DNA of 64,000 nt from Salinivirga cyanobacteriivorans (GCF_001443605.1 NZ_CP013118.1:2367501-2431500), one strand, 5' to 3'; positions 43,401 to 54,618 are shown, numbered from the stretch's first letter. The notes: generated by a model from the sequence alone, not told the origin. Numbers and translations are program-made.

Positions 43401-45721
43401 CGGCTTACAACAAAAATTTTGGCTGCAGCGGTAGTCGTTCCATCAAAAGAGGAGGCATAAATCATATACACACCAGTTGTAACACGCTGATTATTAAAAT
43501 CACGCATATTCCAAAGCGCTGTTCCTCCGTTGCTGGTGGTTTCAAAAACAATATTTCCAGCCACGTCTGTAATTTTAACTTTCATTTTATTGCCAAGGCC
43601 ATCGATATGCACCAAATCATTATAATCTTCATGAACAGGATTCGGGTAAACACGCAGTTTATCCGGTTCAGCATTTGATTCTTTTATGCCCGTATAATAT
43701 GCAACCAATCCCTCCTCGGTGGCAATATAAACCCAGCCATTTTTTGTGTCAATACCGATATCACGAACAAAATCAGAAGGTAAAGGGCTGTTCTCTTTAT
43801 TTAAGTTTAATATTTGTTCGGTACCATCTTCAGATATTAAAAAAACACCGCCGGTTTGCGTTCCAACCCATTTCCGGTTTCCGGGATCTACTGCAATGCA
43901 TGAGACCCGCTCATTTTCGAGTAAATATTGTGCAATGCCATCATTTTCCACAATAATTCTGGAAGCACTGACATTATAGTTCATAACCGACTGCGCATTG
44001 TAATAAACTGCAATTCCACCTTCATCTAGCCCAATCCACACATAATTATCCTGATCGACGGCCATAGTTGTTACAAAATTGGTCAAAATACTGTTGTCAC
44101 TGCCAATGACTCTGAATCGTTTATAACCATTGGCCACTGCTCCATTTTTTAACTTTTCAGGATCGATTGCCACCAAACCAAAATCCTGATCTACAAACCA
44201 TAAATCACCCCATGGCATTTCAGTCAGGTTTGAAATAACACGGTTAGAAATGCTGCCCTGCAAACTGAAAACATCCCACTCCTGTAATGCTGTTTTATAA
44301 ACGTACAAATTGTTTGGCACTTGCGAGGTAGTTATCCAAACATCCTTATTATTATCATAGGCAATACCTGATGCTAAAATATATGCTTGTTCAAGGTTAT
44401 TGAAATTTTCGAGCGGGCTGTTATCCTGATCAAAATGGTTAATTACCGCAGTGTCCATAAACTCCAAAAGCCCGTACCCATTTGAAGTGGCAAAAAAATG
44501 TGAATTATTGCCCGGGTCAGGCAGCACAAAATTGAGATTACGCACAGTGAAGAGTTCTTCTGTATTTCTACGGTTCAGATTTATCCATTGGTCATCGTAA
44601 ATATACATTCCGTAATCTTTATATTTTGCTCCAGAAATACCACCAGTCAGGAACAACTTACCACGCGCTACTTCTATATCGTTTATGGCATTTGTAAAGG
44701 GTGAATTTGGAAACATAAAACTTTCTTCACCTGATTCGCGCAAAACAAGGCCGTATTCGGGGTCAGCAAAAAAAACTTTCTCACCTGCTAAAACAGCTGC
44801 TTGTGAATGTCCCCAGTGGTCATTATATCCATTGAAATATTGAGACATCAATAAATTACCATTCTGTCCATAAAAACGCACGCCATAAGAAGCAATAATT
44901 GTAAGAATGTCATTTCGCTTTTCAATTCCCCTGACGCGGTATTTTTTATCTGGCAAATATTGTGTGAAAACACCATTCTCGTATTCATAAATAATGTCTG
45001 TAGTGTCTTCAGGCCTTGATTGGCCGATAAAAATTGTACTGGCATTTTTTTCTATAAAAGGCACATGCTGGTCATAATCCGAAAGAGATTCCAGCACACT
45101 CCAATTCTGATAGTTGTGCAGATTTATCCCTGTTCTGGCTGCATAATAGACTCCTTTATCTGTTCCAACCCAAATAGTATCATTGCCGGTAGATACATCA
45201 TAGGTCATAATAGCATCGCCGCTAGAACCCAGAAAGAAGGTGCTTTGTACTTCGCGCTCAGAAATATCAACAAGCACAAGCCCAAAATCGCATGCTAAAA
45301 ATGCAGTATCACCGGCAAAATGAATATTATTGACCGATTTTGCATTTAAGGATGTGTTTTGCTGGATATCAGGCAGAGTGAAAATCTCATCATGGTATAT
45401 GAAATCAACCAGACCTGAGCTGTATCCTACCATTAAAAAGTCTAAACGGCTGTGGTATTTTATAGCCGATATATTTACACCTGACAATCCTTCAACGGTT
45501 GAGAATGTTTGGAATTCGCCTGATTCTATATCGTACTTGAATATGGCATTGCTGGTAGAAGCAAAAATTTCACTGTCATTTCCATCAATAAGCTCTACCT
45601 GCCGGTATGAAAAATGACTTTCCCAGTCGCCGATGTTATAGCCCTGCCCAAAAACAAAACTGATTTGACCAGAAAGTATAACTAAAGTTGCGATGCAATA
45701 ATACAAAAACACTCTTCCCAT
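43397..45721 (-). CDS. porZ: PorZ-like type IX secretion component
   Basis: The 774-residue protein has a signal peptide (about 1-25, ISFVFGQ). Two beta-propeller regions follow (about 30-690), with two-component-regulator-propeller repeats such as GDWESHFSYRQVELIDGNDS, DNYVWIGLDEGGIAVYY and NRKWVGTQTGGVFLI. A T9SS C-terminal domain ends it (about 695-774; LRVYPNPVHEDYN, VTTGVYMIYAS). Length and order match PorZ, a surface protein of the T9SS attachment complex that helps anchor cargo to A-LPS. That role fits the T9SS cargo genes at 1, 28888 and 32736. A generic T9SS propeller protein is the alternative. Confidence 0.85.
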   Translation of the reverse strand: MGRVFLYYCIATLVILSGQISFVFGQGYNIGDWESHFSYRQVELIDGNDSEIFASTSNAIFKYDIESGEFQTFSTVEGLSGVNISAIKYHSRLDFLMVGYSSGLVDFIYHDEIFTLPDIQQNTSLNAKSVNNIHFAGDTAFLACDFGLVLVDISEREVQSTFFLGSSGDAIMTYDVSTGNDTIWVGTDKGVYYAARTGINLHNYQNWSVLESLSDYDQHVPFIEKNASTIFIGQSRPEDTTDIIYEYENGVFTQYLPDKKYRVRGIEKRNDILTIIASYGVRFYGQNGNLLMSQYFNGYNDHWGHSQAAVLAGEKVFFADPEYGLVLRESGEESFMFPNSPFTNAINDIEVARGKLFLTGGISGAKYKDYGMYIYDDQWINLNRRNTEELFTVRNLNFVLPDPGNNSHFFATSNGYGLLEFMDTAVINHFDQDNSPLENFNNLEQAYILASGIAYDNNKDVWITTSQVPNNLYVYKTALQEWDVFSLQGSISNRVISNLTEMPWGDLWFVDQDFGLVAIDPEKLKNGAVANGYKRFRVIGSDNSILTNFVTTMAVDQDNYVWIGLDEGGIAVYYNAQSVMNYNVSASRIIVENDGIAQYLLENERVSCIAVDPGNRKWVGTQTGGVFLISEDGTEQILNLNKENSPLPSDFVRDIGIDTKNGWVYIATEEGLVAYYTGIKESNAEPDKLRVYPNPVHEDYNDLVHIDGLGNKMKVKITDVAGNIVFETTSNGGTALWNMRDFNNQRVTTGVYMIYASSFDGTTTAAAKIFVVSR

Positions 45722-45772
45722 AAATTGTCTCTTAACGGTTCAGTTCAATAACTCAATTTGGGTTCAAATATT

Positions 45773-46357
45773 TTATTTGCTGTAGTTTTCGTACAAATAC
45801 TTAACAAATTTTTCAAAAGCTTTTCCACGGTGGCTGATTTTATTTTTGAGTTCCAGGTCCATTTCGGCAAATGTTTGCTTGTATCCATCAGGAATAAAAA
45901 CAGGATCATAACCAAAACCTTCGGCTCCTTTTGGTGTGTCGATGACTTTGCCTTCCACCACCCCTTCGAAAAACAGGGGCTCATCGTCTTTCAGGAAGCA
46001 AATTACGGTTTTAAACCTGGCGCGACGATCTGCTTTTCCTTGTATTTCTCTGAGAAGTTTTTGAAGGTTTGCCTTATCACTTTTGGGTTCTCCGGCATAG
46101 CGGGCAGAATAAACGCCTGGAGCTCCATTGAGTGCATCAACTTCGAAACCGGTATCATCGGCGAAAACCGGTGATGATAGTGATCTTTTTACGAACTGAC
46201 ACTTCTCCAAAGCGTTAGCCTTAAGTGTAGTTCCTGTCTCGGGAATTTCTGTTTCATATCCAATATCATTTAAATTACGAATTAAAACCACGTCTGAGGC
46301 CAGTTTTTTTATTTCCTTAGATTTATGCTTATTGTGGGTCGCGAAAATTACTTCCAT
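45773..46357 (-). CDS. rdgB: RdgB/HAM1 non-canonical purine NTP pyrophosphatase
   Basis: The 194-residue protein has the family motifs FATHNKHKSKEI (substrate phosphate), PVFADDTGFEVDAL (metal-binding acids), GAPGVYSARYAG, GFGYDPVF and KISHRGKA. It hydrolyses dITP, ITP and XTP to monophosphates and pyrophosphate in the cytoplasm, keeping damaged purines out of nucleic acid. Length is normal. It lies 8 nt after the O-antigen ligase gene on the same strand. Confidence 0.96.
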   Translation of the reverse strand: MEVIFATHNKHKSKEIKKLASDVVLIRNLNDIGYETEIPETGTTLKANALEKCQFVKRSLSSPVFADDTGFEVDALNGAPGVYSARYAGEPKSDKANLQKLLREIQGKADRRARFKTVICFLKDDEPLFFEGVVEGKVIDTPKGAEGFGYDPVFIPDGYKQTFAEMDLELKNKISHRGKAFEKFVKYLYENYSK

Positions 46358-46365
46358 AAATATTT

Positions 46366-47994
46366 TTAATTATTTGATTCCTGAAAAAATTGAAGCGCAG
46401 TTTGCCTTCCCGGTATGGGCCGCTCTTTTATTCCCCATAGAAAAAACACATAAAAGAATATAAAAAATAGTGCTCCGGCCTGTGTTTCTATGGTATCTTC
46501 ATTCAGCATAGAAAGAATTACGATAACCAAATATATCAGCATAGGCAAATTCAACTTTTTGCGTAAACCGGCATAAAACGCGGGATAGAACAACGCCCAC
46601 ATAAAAACAACAAAACCAACAACACCAAACGTGAGCATAATTGTTAAAAACTGATTGTGTGCGCGGAGTCTGCGCTTATGGATTAATTTGCTATCGGTTT
46701 CTTCATAATATTGATCGAAGGCATCCTGCACATCTCCAGTACCTACTCCAAATATGGGATTTGCTTTAAATATATTCCATCCGGCTTCGAGATAATAAAT
46801 GCGTTGAATGATAGAATGCCCGCTGGGGTTTTTACCTTCCTCATAGCGCTCCAGCTCCCAGAAAATGCGGTATAAATTTGCGTAAAGATTTATCTTTTGA
46901 GCATATAAATAATTAGCCACGCCATTTTCAATGGCCTGAACATCAGAATCTGTAAGTTTAGATACCCCTACAGAGTCTTTTGTGTAGCCTTTCGACGCCA
47001 AATAACGAATCAAGACATGTTTAATTTTGTGTCCAATTTTATCTTTACCGCCATATTTAAACTTGCTTCTTTTATTCCATTCCTTCCGCAACTCTTTCTC
47101 CGAAATATAAGCATAAACAAAATGCGAATTTTCATAAAGGGTACGATTAAGGTGGTGTTTATACTTATTTCCATTAATTGTTTTTGCAGGAAGCTCATCA
47201 GCTTTAGGTACAATACGGTAATTATAGCGGGCCCACGAATGCACTACGAATGAAATAACTATTAAGGATAAGCCTATAATTATACTGTAAACAATGAAAC
47301 GAAACACCTGGTGATTAATCAGGTGGGTATAGTACAGGCTCATGCCAAATAATCCGACACCCAACACAACAAATCCGGTAAGGGATCGCAACAAAGCCAT
47401 AAACACACTGAGCCACAGCACCGAGGGGATGGCCCAATAACGGAAAAAACGATCATTTTTTTCAGGGAAAACAGCCATGTAAACAAACACAAATATGACC
47501 AGGTTAATCATAAGCGCAAAGCGGATATGCGAAACTGCAAATGAAATTCCGCGCACAGTGTGATATCCGGCCATTCCCTTTGATATTAAAATGGATGTAC
47601 TAATAAAACTAGCCGCCAAAATAGCGATTCCGAACACCTTAAACACCAAACGCCATTGGTCTTTGCTCAAAGGTTTGGTGGTTGCAAAAATTAGCGGTAA
47701 CGAAAGCAAGGGAAGTTTTACTCTGAGATCCCTGGCAGCATAATCAAAATTCTCGGTGTAAATAAGGCCAATGAAATGTATAATAATAATACCAAGAAAC
47801 GATAAAACAAGCTTGTTGGAAAAGGCCTTTTTAAATTTATTCAGAATATTTTTGTCATACAGCCAATTGGCCAGCAGAATAAACTGCCCGATTGTCATAA
47901 AAGACCTTGACAGGGGCATTCCCACCAAAAGCACAATGATTCCAAAAATATGAATGTTTTCTCGTGTAAAATACTTCTGTACGGCTGTTTGCAT
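46366..47994 (-). CDS. O-antigen ligase (WaaL/Wzy_C) family membrane protein
   Basis: The 542-residue protein has about eleven transmembrane helices. A large, charged extracytoplasmic region lies at about 250-400. The Wzy_C signature NPIFGVGTGDVQDAF and RAHNQFLTI lies near 410-455. It probably joins or polymerises surface polysaccharide on the periplasmic face. PorZ-type attachment of T9SS cargo needs an A-LPS-like glycan, so its location two genes upstream of porZ may be meaningful, but that is inference. Whether it is a ligase or a polymerase cannot be told by eye. Confidence 0.82.
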   Translation of the reverse strand: MQTAVQKYFTRENIHIFGIIVLLVGMPLSRSFMTIGQFILLANWLYDKNILNKFKKAFSNKLVLSFLGIIIIHFIGLIYTENFDYAARDLRVKLPLLSLPLIFATTKPLSKDQWRLVFKVFGIAILAASFISTSILISKGMAGYHTVRGISFAVSHIRFALMINLVIFVFVYMAVFPEKNDRFFRYWAIPSVLWLSVFMALLRSLTGFVVLGVGLFGMSLYYTHLINHQVFRFIVYSIIIGLSLIVISFVVHSWARYNYRIVPKADELPAKTINGNKYKHHLNRTLYENSHFVYAYISEKELRKEWNKRSKFKYGGKDKIGHKIKHVLIRYLASKGYTKDSVGVSKLTDSDVQAIENGVANYLYAQKINLYANLYRIFWELERYEEGKNPSGHSIIQRIYYLEAGWNIFKANPIFGVGTGDVQDAFDQYYEETDSKLIHKRRLRAHNQFLTIMLTFGVVGFVVFMWALFYPAFYAGLRKKLNLPMLIYLVIVILSMLNEDTIETQAGALFFIFFYVFFLWGIKERPIPGRQTALQFFQESNN

Positions 47995-48051
47995 TTAGAC
48001 AAAGATAATATTTTGATACTTGGTACTTACAATCGAATCAGTTTAATCAAC

Positions 48052-48267
48052 TCACACTACATCAATAGCATTAACCGGGCATTTATCTGCTACCTGAACT
48101 ATTTCTGGGTCATCAGGTTGTTGAAGTTTTTGTTTACCAGTCGACCTCAACTGCCCTGTTAAACAAGCCTTTCCGTCTTCTTCGTCCATAAAAAACACGT
48201 CTGGAAAAAGATCAGCGCAGATAGCGCAACCAATACATTTTTTACGATTAAGTAAAACTGTTTTCAT
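48052..48267 (-). CDS. Small 4Fe-4S ferredoxin
   Basis: The 71-residue protein has CIGCAIC followed by a distant CP (DKCPVNAIDVV), giving four Cys for one 4Fe-4S cluster. It is an electron carrier. It lies 20 nt downstream of the U32 gene and in the same orientation, so it may serve that enzyme. The related TrhP protein is linked to iron-sulfur chemistry, but a specific partnership is not shown. Confidence 0.88.
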   Translation of the reverse strand: MKTVLLNRKKCIGCAICADLFPDVFFMDEEDGKACLTGQLRSTGKQKLQQPDDPEIVQVADKCPVNAIDVV

Positions 48268-48287
48268 TAAACGCTTCCCTATAGTAA

Positions 48288-49574
48288 TTATTGTAATTTG
48301 GCATATTTGGCGGGCACAACCTTGTAGAGCTTATCATTTCTTCTGACCAATTCTGGTACAGGAATACTCACATAACTACCCTGCGGGGCATGATCAACGG
48401 GCTTTTTGTCGAGGCGCAATTCACCAACTGTCATCTCTATTGTGCCGGTGGTAGGCCCTACAATAAGAATTTTATCATCCTTATTCAAATCTTTAGCCTC
48501 AAGTTTAAATTCAGCCACCCCAATTTTGCTGAAATAATTAGTTATTTTACCTACAATTACTTTCCGCTCAGTAGCCTGCGAGCCATAAATATGGCTCCAT
48601 TCTCCCATTTTTTGTCCCAGGTAATAACCATCCCAAAAACCACGATTGAAAACTCGCTTGAGGTCGCTCATCCACCCATCGATTTTAGCCTGATCATAGG
48701 TCCCGTCAGCAATTGCGTTTACGGCGGCATCATATGTTTCTACAACTGTTTTTACATACTCGGGAGAACGAGCCCGTCCCTCTATTTTTAGTACTTTAAC
48801 TCCTGCATCAAGTATTTTATTTAAAAAGCCAATGGTACATAAATCTTTAGGCGACATCAGATATTCATTATCCACACCTATTTCGTACCCGCTTTCGTTA
48901 TCAGTAAGTGTATATGACCGGCGACAGGTTTGCATACAGGCTCCGCGGTTGGCACTTGCATTGAACTCGTGCAGACTTAAATAACACTTTCCGGAAATGG
49001 CCATGCACAGGGCTCCATGTACAAATATTTCAATGCGCAGCGGACTTCCTGACGGTCCGGTTATTTGCTGGTTTTCAATATTCCGGATAATTTCAGCCAC
49101 CTGATTTAAATTAAGTTCTCTTGCCAGCACTGCAACATCCACATAGTTGGAGAAATATTTGAGTGCCTCAGTATTGCTAATATTCAATTGGGTTGAAGCA
49201 TGCACCTCCATACCGAGTTCTCTGGCATAAAGCAATGCGGCCATGTCTGAAACAATTAAAGCAGATATACCAGCTGCTTTGGCCTTTTGCATTAAAATTT
49301 TTGTGGGTTTCAGGTCATGATCATAAAGCACTGTATTAACTGTAAGGTACGTCTTAACCCCCTTAGCCTCACAGCGCTTTACAACTTCAGGTAAATCATC
49401 TATTTGAAAATTGGCTGAAGAGTGGGCCCGCATATTGAGGTGCCCAACACCAAAATACACAGCATCGGCGCCGGCATCAATCGCAGTTTGCAATGCTTCA
49501 AAATTACCTGCCGGCGCCATAATCTCGATATCAGATCTTCTAATGGTGCGGTTATATAAAATAGTGTTACTCAT
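48288..49574 (-). CDS. Peptidase U32 family protein (TrhP/YegQ-like)
   Basis: The 428-residue protein starts with the U32 motif EIMAPAGNFEALQTAIDAGA. It has the signature EIFVHGALCMAISGKCYLS and the Cys cluster RGACMQTCRRSYTL. The C-terminal beta-barrel (VGKITNYFSKIGVAEFKLE) is typical of the TrhP/YegQ branch. Despite the name, characterised bacterial members hydroxylate tRNA or rRNA bases using prephenate rather than cut peptides. It overlaps the glycosyltransferase gene upstream by eight bases and is followed by a ferredoxin. The exact RNA target is not resolved here. Confidence 0.88.
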   Translation of the reverse strand: MSNTILYNRTIRRSDIEIMAPAGNFEALQTAIDAGADAVYFGVGHLNMRAHSSANFQIDDLPEVVKRCEAKGVKTYLTVNTVLYDHDLKPTKILMQKAKAAGISALIVSDMAALLYARELGMEVHASTQLNISNTEALKYFSNYVDVAVLARELNLNQVAEIIRNIENQQITGPSGSPLRIEIFVHGALCMAISGKCYLSLHEFNASANRGACMQTCRRSYTLTDNESGYEIGVDNEYLMSPKDLCTIGFLNKILDAGVKVLKIEGRARSPEYVKTVVETYDAAVNAIADGTYDQAKIDGWMSDLKRVFNRGFWDGYYLGQKMGEWSHIYGSQATERKVIVGKITNYFSKIGVAEFKLEAKDLNKDDKILIVGPTTGTIEMTVGELRLDKKPVDHAPQGSYVSIPVPELVRRNDKLYKVVPAKYAKLQ

Positions 49575-50568
49575 ATTTATTCCAAAATAAATTTATCTGG
49601 CTAACAATTGCATCTGTATCTTGTTTCTTCATGCAATCGAAATGACCCTTAGGGCATTTTTCAAACCCAATTTTTGAACATGGCCTGCAAGAAAGGTCTT
49701 TGACCTCTGCAATATAATATTTATGCCTCTCGCCGGGCATATAAGGGTACATACCAAGTTCTGGTGTGGTATTTCCCCATACGCTAATAACAGGCTTGCT
49801 TAGTGCTGCAGCAATATGCATCATACCTGTATCGGGTGTGAGCACAAGTTTTGAATTTTGAATGGCCCCGGCAGACCCGTCAATTGAGAGCTGTCCGCAC
49901 TGGTTACTTACCGGCACATTAAGGTCTCTTACTATTGCGTCGGCGTTTTCTTTTTCTGCATCACCACCAATAAGTAAGACCGGTTTACCAGCTTTGTTCA
50001 GAACATGAATTAATGTTTCGTTGGGCATTTGTTTCGTTGCATGATTTGCCCCAAGCACTGCAACCAAATATCCGTCTGAAAAATCCGGCGGAAGTTTAAG
50101 TGATGGGGTATAATCAGCCGAAAAAAAGTAATCCAGTCCCTGCTTATCATTCTGGACATCGAATAGCTTTGTGGTTTCCAAATATCGGTCTACAATGTGT
50201 AAATCAGGCATTTTATTTAACTTAAAACGCACATAGAGCCATTTTTTCCAGTTAAGTTTATTAAAAGTAAATGACATGCGATGCAGGGCCCTTTTCACCC
50301 GCATAGATCTTAAATTACGATGCAGATCAATTACATAATCATACCCCTCGTCCTGCAGGGTATTGATGATTGCGAGCATATTATCTTCCAGAGCATGCAC
50401 TTTATCCACATAAGGATTGGAATCCACGAGGGAACGAAATTTAGCTTTAGTAAGGTAATGCACCTCTGCATTTTCTACTTGTTGTTTGAGCATACGCACT
50501 ACAGGGGTTGTAAGCACAATATCCCCGATTGAGCTAAAACGAATAACCAGGTATTTTACAGTATTCAT
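49567..50568 (-). CDS. Glycosyltransferase family 9 (heptosyltransferase-like)
   Basis: This is a 333-residue protein read from ATG 50568 (MNTVKYLVIRFSSIGDIVLT), the usual family start; an in-frame ATG 19 codons upstream adds a non-conserved stretch. GT9 motifs are IRFSSIGDIVLTTPVVR, NQCGQLSIDGSAGAIQNSKL, LTPDTGMMHIAAAL and SVWGNTTPELG. It transfers heptose or a similar sugar to LPS inner core from an ADP-sugar donor on the cytoplasmic face. The Cys-rich segment DLSCRPCSKIGFEKCPKGHF is common in Bacteroidota members. It is the first gene of the minus-strand run after atpC. Confidence 0.9.
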   Translation of the reverse strand: MNTVKYLVIRFSSIGDIVLTTPVVRMLKQQVENAEVHYLTKAKFRSLVDSNPYVDKVHALEDNMLAIINTLQDEGYDYVIDLHRNLRSMRVKRALHRMSFTFNKLNWKKWLYVRFKLNKMPDLHIVDRYLETTKLFDVQNDKQGLDYFFSADYTPSLKLPPDFSDGYLVAVLGANHATKQMPNETLIHVLNKAGKPVLLIGGDAEKENADAIVRDLNVPVSNQCGQLSIDGSAGAIQNSKLVLTPDTGMMHIAAALSKPVISVWGNTTPELGMYPYMPGERHKYYIAEVKDLSCRPCSKIGFEKCPKGHFDCMKKQDTDAIVSQINLFWNKYE

Positions 50569-50641
50569 AGGTTCGATGCTGAAATTGGGGCACAAAGATA
50601 CTAATAAATTTGGATCTGATACCAATGCAAAATAGCGTGAA

Positions 50642-50706
50642 GAAAAGAAAAGCTATCGTCGCAAAACTGATTCAGTGGCAGATTTGGAACAATTTACGAC
50701 GATAGC
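50642..50706 (-). terminator. Terminator after atpC
   Basis: CGACGATAGC and GCTATCGTCG arms (50697-50706 and 50652-50661 on the plus strand) form a perfect 10-bp stem. It is followed on the minus strand by a T-rich run (TTTTCTTTTCTT). The loop is long (35 nt). Confidence 0.65.
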
Positions 50707-50715
50707 CAATAAAAA

Positions 50716-50961
50716 TTATATGCTCATTTCCGTGAGCACAATAATGTCGTTATTTTTTACCTGGATTACACCACCCGGAATATCAAAAAACTTTTCTTCT
50801 CCGCTGGTAGGGCGAACTTTGACTTTACCTTTAGTTAAGGTAGAAATAATTGGAGCGTGATTATGAAGTACTTCAAAAGTCCCTTTCTTTCCAGGCACCT
50901 GAATTAAATCTATTTCGCCTTCAAAAAGCGATTCTTCCGGTGTAATGATTTTTAGTTGCAT
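50716..50961 (-). CDS. atpC: ATP synthase F1 subunit epsilon
   Basis: The 81-residue protein is only the N-terminal beta-sandwich of epsilon (MQLKIITPEESLFEGEIDLI, GTFEVLHNHAPIISTL). The C-terminal helical hairpin that inhibits ATPase in E. coli-type epsilon is absent, as is usual in Bacteroidota. It joins gamma to the c-ring in the central stalk. It lies 6 nt downstream of atpD. Confidence 0.95.
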   Translation of the reverse strand: MQLKIITPEESLFEGEIDLIQVPGKKGTFEVLHNHAPIISTLTKGKVKVRPTSGEEKFFDIPGGVIQVKNNDIIVLTEMSI

Positions 50962-50967
50962 AGAGCA

Positions 50968-52497
<1,530 letters not shown>

Positions 52498-52591
52498 TTA
52501 TATTTTAACCAAAGCCTCGTTAAATAAACTCATCTTTGGTGTTTATTCTCAATAATTAAATATGATTTAAAGATAAAAATTATATTACAAA

Positions 52592-53566
52592 CTATGTTTG
52601 ACGACCCATTAATTTTTTGGACAACTCATAAAGGCCGTCTTTATACTTTTCGTCTATGTCAATCTCTTCCAAATATTCAATTGCTTTTTCGAAGTGCTTT
52701 TTCATTTCATCTTCTGTCAATGATTTTATACCAAGCTTTTCGTATATAGCAAGCACACTTTCAATTTTTTCAGATTCTGAAATACTATTATTTCCAAGCA
52801 GCGAAGTAAGCTCGTCATGATAAGCTCCTTTTGCAAGTTCCAGGGCTTTGAGCAGCAAAAAGGTTTTTTTGTTGGCTGCTATGTCGCCTCCGATCTTCTT
52901 TCCAAATGATTTAGTATTGCCAAAGGCATCTAAATAATCGTCCTGTAACTGAAATGCCAGCCCCAGGTTCTCACCAAAGCAGTACAATTTTTTTGCATTA
53001 TCTGTATCAGCTCCACCGACAATGGCGCCAATTTTGAGCGATCCGGCAAGTAAAACTGAAGTTTTCAGGCGTATCATTTTTTTATAATCTGAAAGGCTTA
53101 CCTCATCGTCAGTTTCAAAATCCAGATCAAACTGCTGCCCTTCGCAAACTTCTGCAGCGATTTTATTAAAAACAGTTAAAACCTGATTTATTTTATTGCT
53201 ATTTAGCTGATTTAATTGCTCATATGCTTTTATAATCATTAGGTCTCCACTCAGTATTGCAGAGTTTAAATTCCATTGTTTATGAACGGTAGTCTGATTA
53301 CGTCGCAGTTCAGCTTCATCCATTATATCATCATGGATAAGCGTGGAATTGTGAAATATTTCAATAGCCATGGCTGCCGGTATGGCATCCTGATATTTGC
53401 CACCAAATGTTTCTGCGGCCATAAGCAATAAAACGGGTCGAATTCGTTTTCCGCCCATTCCAAGTGTATAAACTACAGGTTTTTGCAAATTTTCGGGCTC
53501 TACTGCCGGACTATAGCGGTCAATTTCATTATTGAATATTTCCTGTAATTCTTCGAAACTATGCAT
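52592..53566 (-). CDS. Polyprenyl diphosphate synthase (farnesyl/geranylgeranyl type)
   Basis: The 324-residue protein is a trans-prenyltransferase. First Asp-rich motif is HDDIMDEAELRR, second is QLQDDYLDAFG, and the GKRIRPVLL segment binds isopentenyl diphosphate. It builds linear prenyl diphosphates in the cytoplasm. Product length (C15-C20 versus longer) depends on residues before the first motif (IEIFHNSTLI) and cannot be settled by eye. It lies 2 nt downstream of an epimerase gene and between the two atp clusters. Confidence 0.9.
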   Translation of the reverse strand: MHSFEELQEIFNNEIDRYSPAVEPENLQKPVVYTLGMGGKRIRPVLLLMAAETFGGKYQDAIPAAMAIEIFHNSTLIHDDIMDEAELRRNQTTVHKQWNLNSAILSGDLMIIKAYEQLNQLNSNKINQVLTVFNKIAAEVCEGQQFDLDFETDDEVSLSDYKKMIRLKTSVLLAGSLKIGAIVGGADTDNAKKLYCFGENLGLAFQLQDDYLDAFGNTKSFGKKIGGDIAANKKTFLLLKALELAKGAYHDELTSLLGNNSISESEKIESVLAIYEKLGIKSLTEDEMKKHFEKAIEYLEEIDIDEKYKDGLYELSKKLMGRQT

Positions 53567-53568
53567 GA

Positions 53569-54507
53569 TTATAAATTTTCGTAGAGACCATTTTTGATTA
53601 TTTTCTTTAACCCTTCTCTAAGCGGAATCAAATCCCTGCCTAAAATACGCTTCATTTCGGTATTATCAGGGCGCCTTCTCTTCATATCTCCCTCTTCAAG
53701 CGGTGGTAAATATTTGATTTGCGATTTACTACCGGTAAGCTCTATTACGGTCTGAGCTAATTCATTTATAGTAATTTCACGGCTACCTCCAATATTTATT
53801 ACATCATTAATGATTTTCCCTTCGTAAAAAGCTTTGAGTGTGCTATCCACGTTATCATCAACATAACAAAAAGTTCTCGTTTGTTCTCCATCACCATAAA
53901 TTGTGATGTCATCGTTATTGAACGCTTTGACCAAAAATTTGCTAATTACAAAATCAATAGATTGTTTTGGGCCATAAGTATTAAAAAAACGGAAGATGGT
54001 ATAACTTAAATCATATTCACGGCAATAACTCCGCAAAAAGGCTTCTCCTACATTTTTAACGATGGCATAAGGTAAACGTGAATTCAATGGTGTAGTGTAA
54101 ACATTTTGTGGTATTTCAACAGGTTCTCCGTAAATCTCAGATGAAGAGGAAAAAAAGACTCTTTTGACGCCGGTATTTTTTGAAAGTCCCAATATATATT
54201 TTATGCCTTCAATATCACGCAGCACTTTTACGGGGAATTCCTGTGTTCTTTTTACGCCAACTACGGCAGCATAATGAAAAACATAATCAAATTTAAATCC
54301 AAGCATGATTTCGGAAATATCGCGATAATCATTTACATCGCACTTAATAAACTTCCAGTTGTCTCTGGGTGTTTGGGGTAATTTACCAATATCGCCGGTA
54401 GACAAGTCATCTACAATAACCACATAATTATTTTTATCGGCAATTAATTTTTCTGCAAGGGCACTACCAATAAATCCTGCACCACCTGTTATTAAAATCT
54501 TATACAT
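53569..54507 (-). CDS. NAD-dependent sugar-nucleotide epimerase/dehydratase
   Basis: The 312-residue extended SDR enzyme has the Rossmann loop ILITGGAGFIGSALAEKL, the active-site Ser region FFSSSSEIYGEP, and Tyr147-Lys151 in YAIVK. The substrate-side motif RFFNTYGP and FCYVDDNVD are also present. The overall pattern is nearest to UDP-glucuronate decarboxylase or dTDP-glucose dehydratase relatives. It should make a nucleotide sugar for a surface glycan; the exact reaction is not assigned. Confidence 0.87.
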   Translation of the reverse strand: MYKILITGGAGFIGSALAEKLIADKNNYVVIVDDLSTGDIGKLPQTPRDNWKFIKCDVNDYRDISEIMLGFKFDYVFHYAAVVGVKRTQEFPVKVLRDIEGIKYILGLSKNTGVKRVFFSSSSEIYGEPVEIPQNVYTTPLNSRLPYAIVKNVGEAFLRSYCREYDLSYTIFRFFNTYGPKQSIDFVISKFLVKAFNNDDITIYGDGEQTRTFCYVDDNVDSTLKAFYEGKIINDVINIGGSREITINELAQTVIELTGSKSQIKYLPPLEEGDMKRRRPDNTEMKRILGRDLIPLREGLKKIIKNGLYENL

Positions 54508-54618
54508 GTTGTCTTCGATTTAATCTTATTAGTCAATTTCAAAAAGCTTAAAAAATGCTGGAAGCAGTGCATTTCTTCTACCGAAGTTATGCAATTCAGT
54601 AATTAAAAACAATAATAA

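Noticed and set aside
45745-45984. Minus-strand frame overlapping rdgB
   Set aside because: Shadow frame inside rdgB, whose motifs are complete in another frame.
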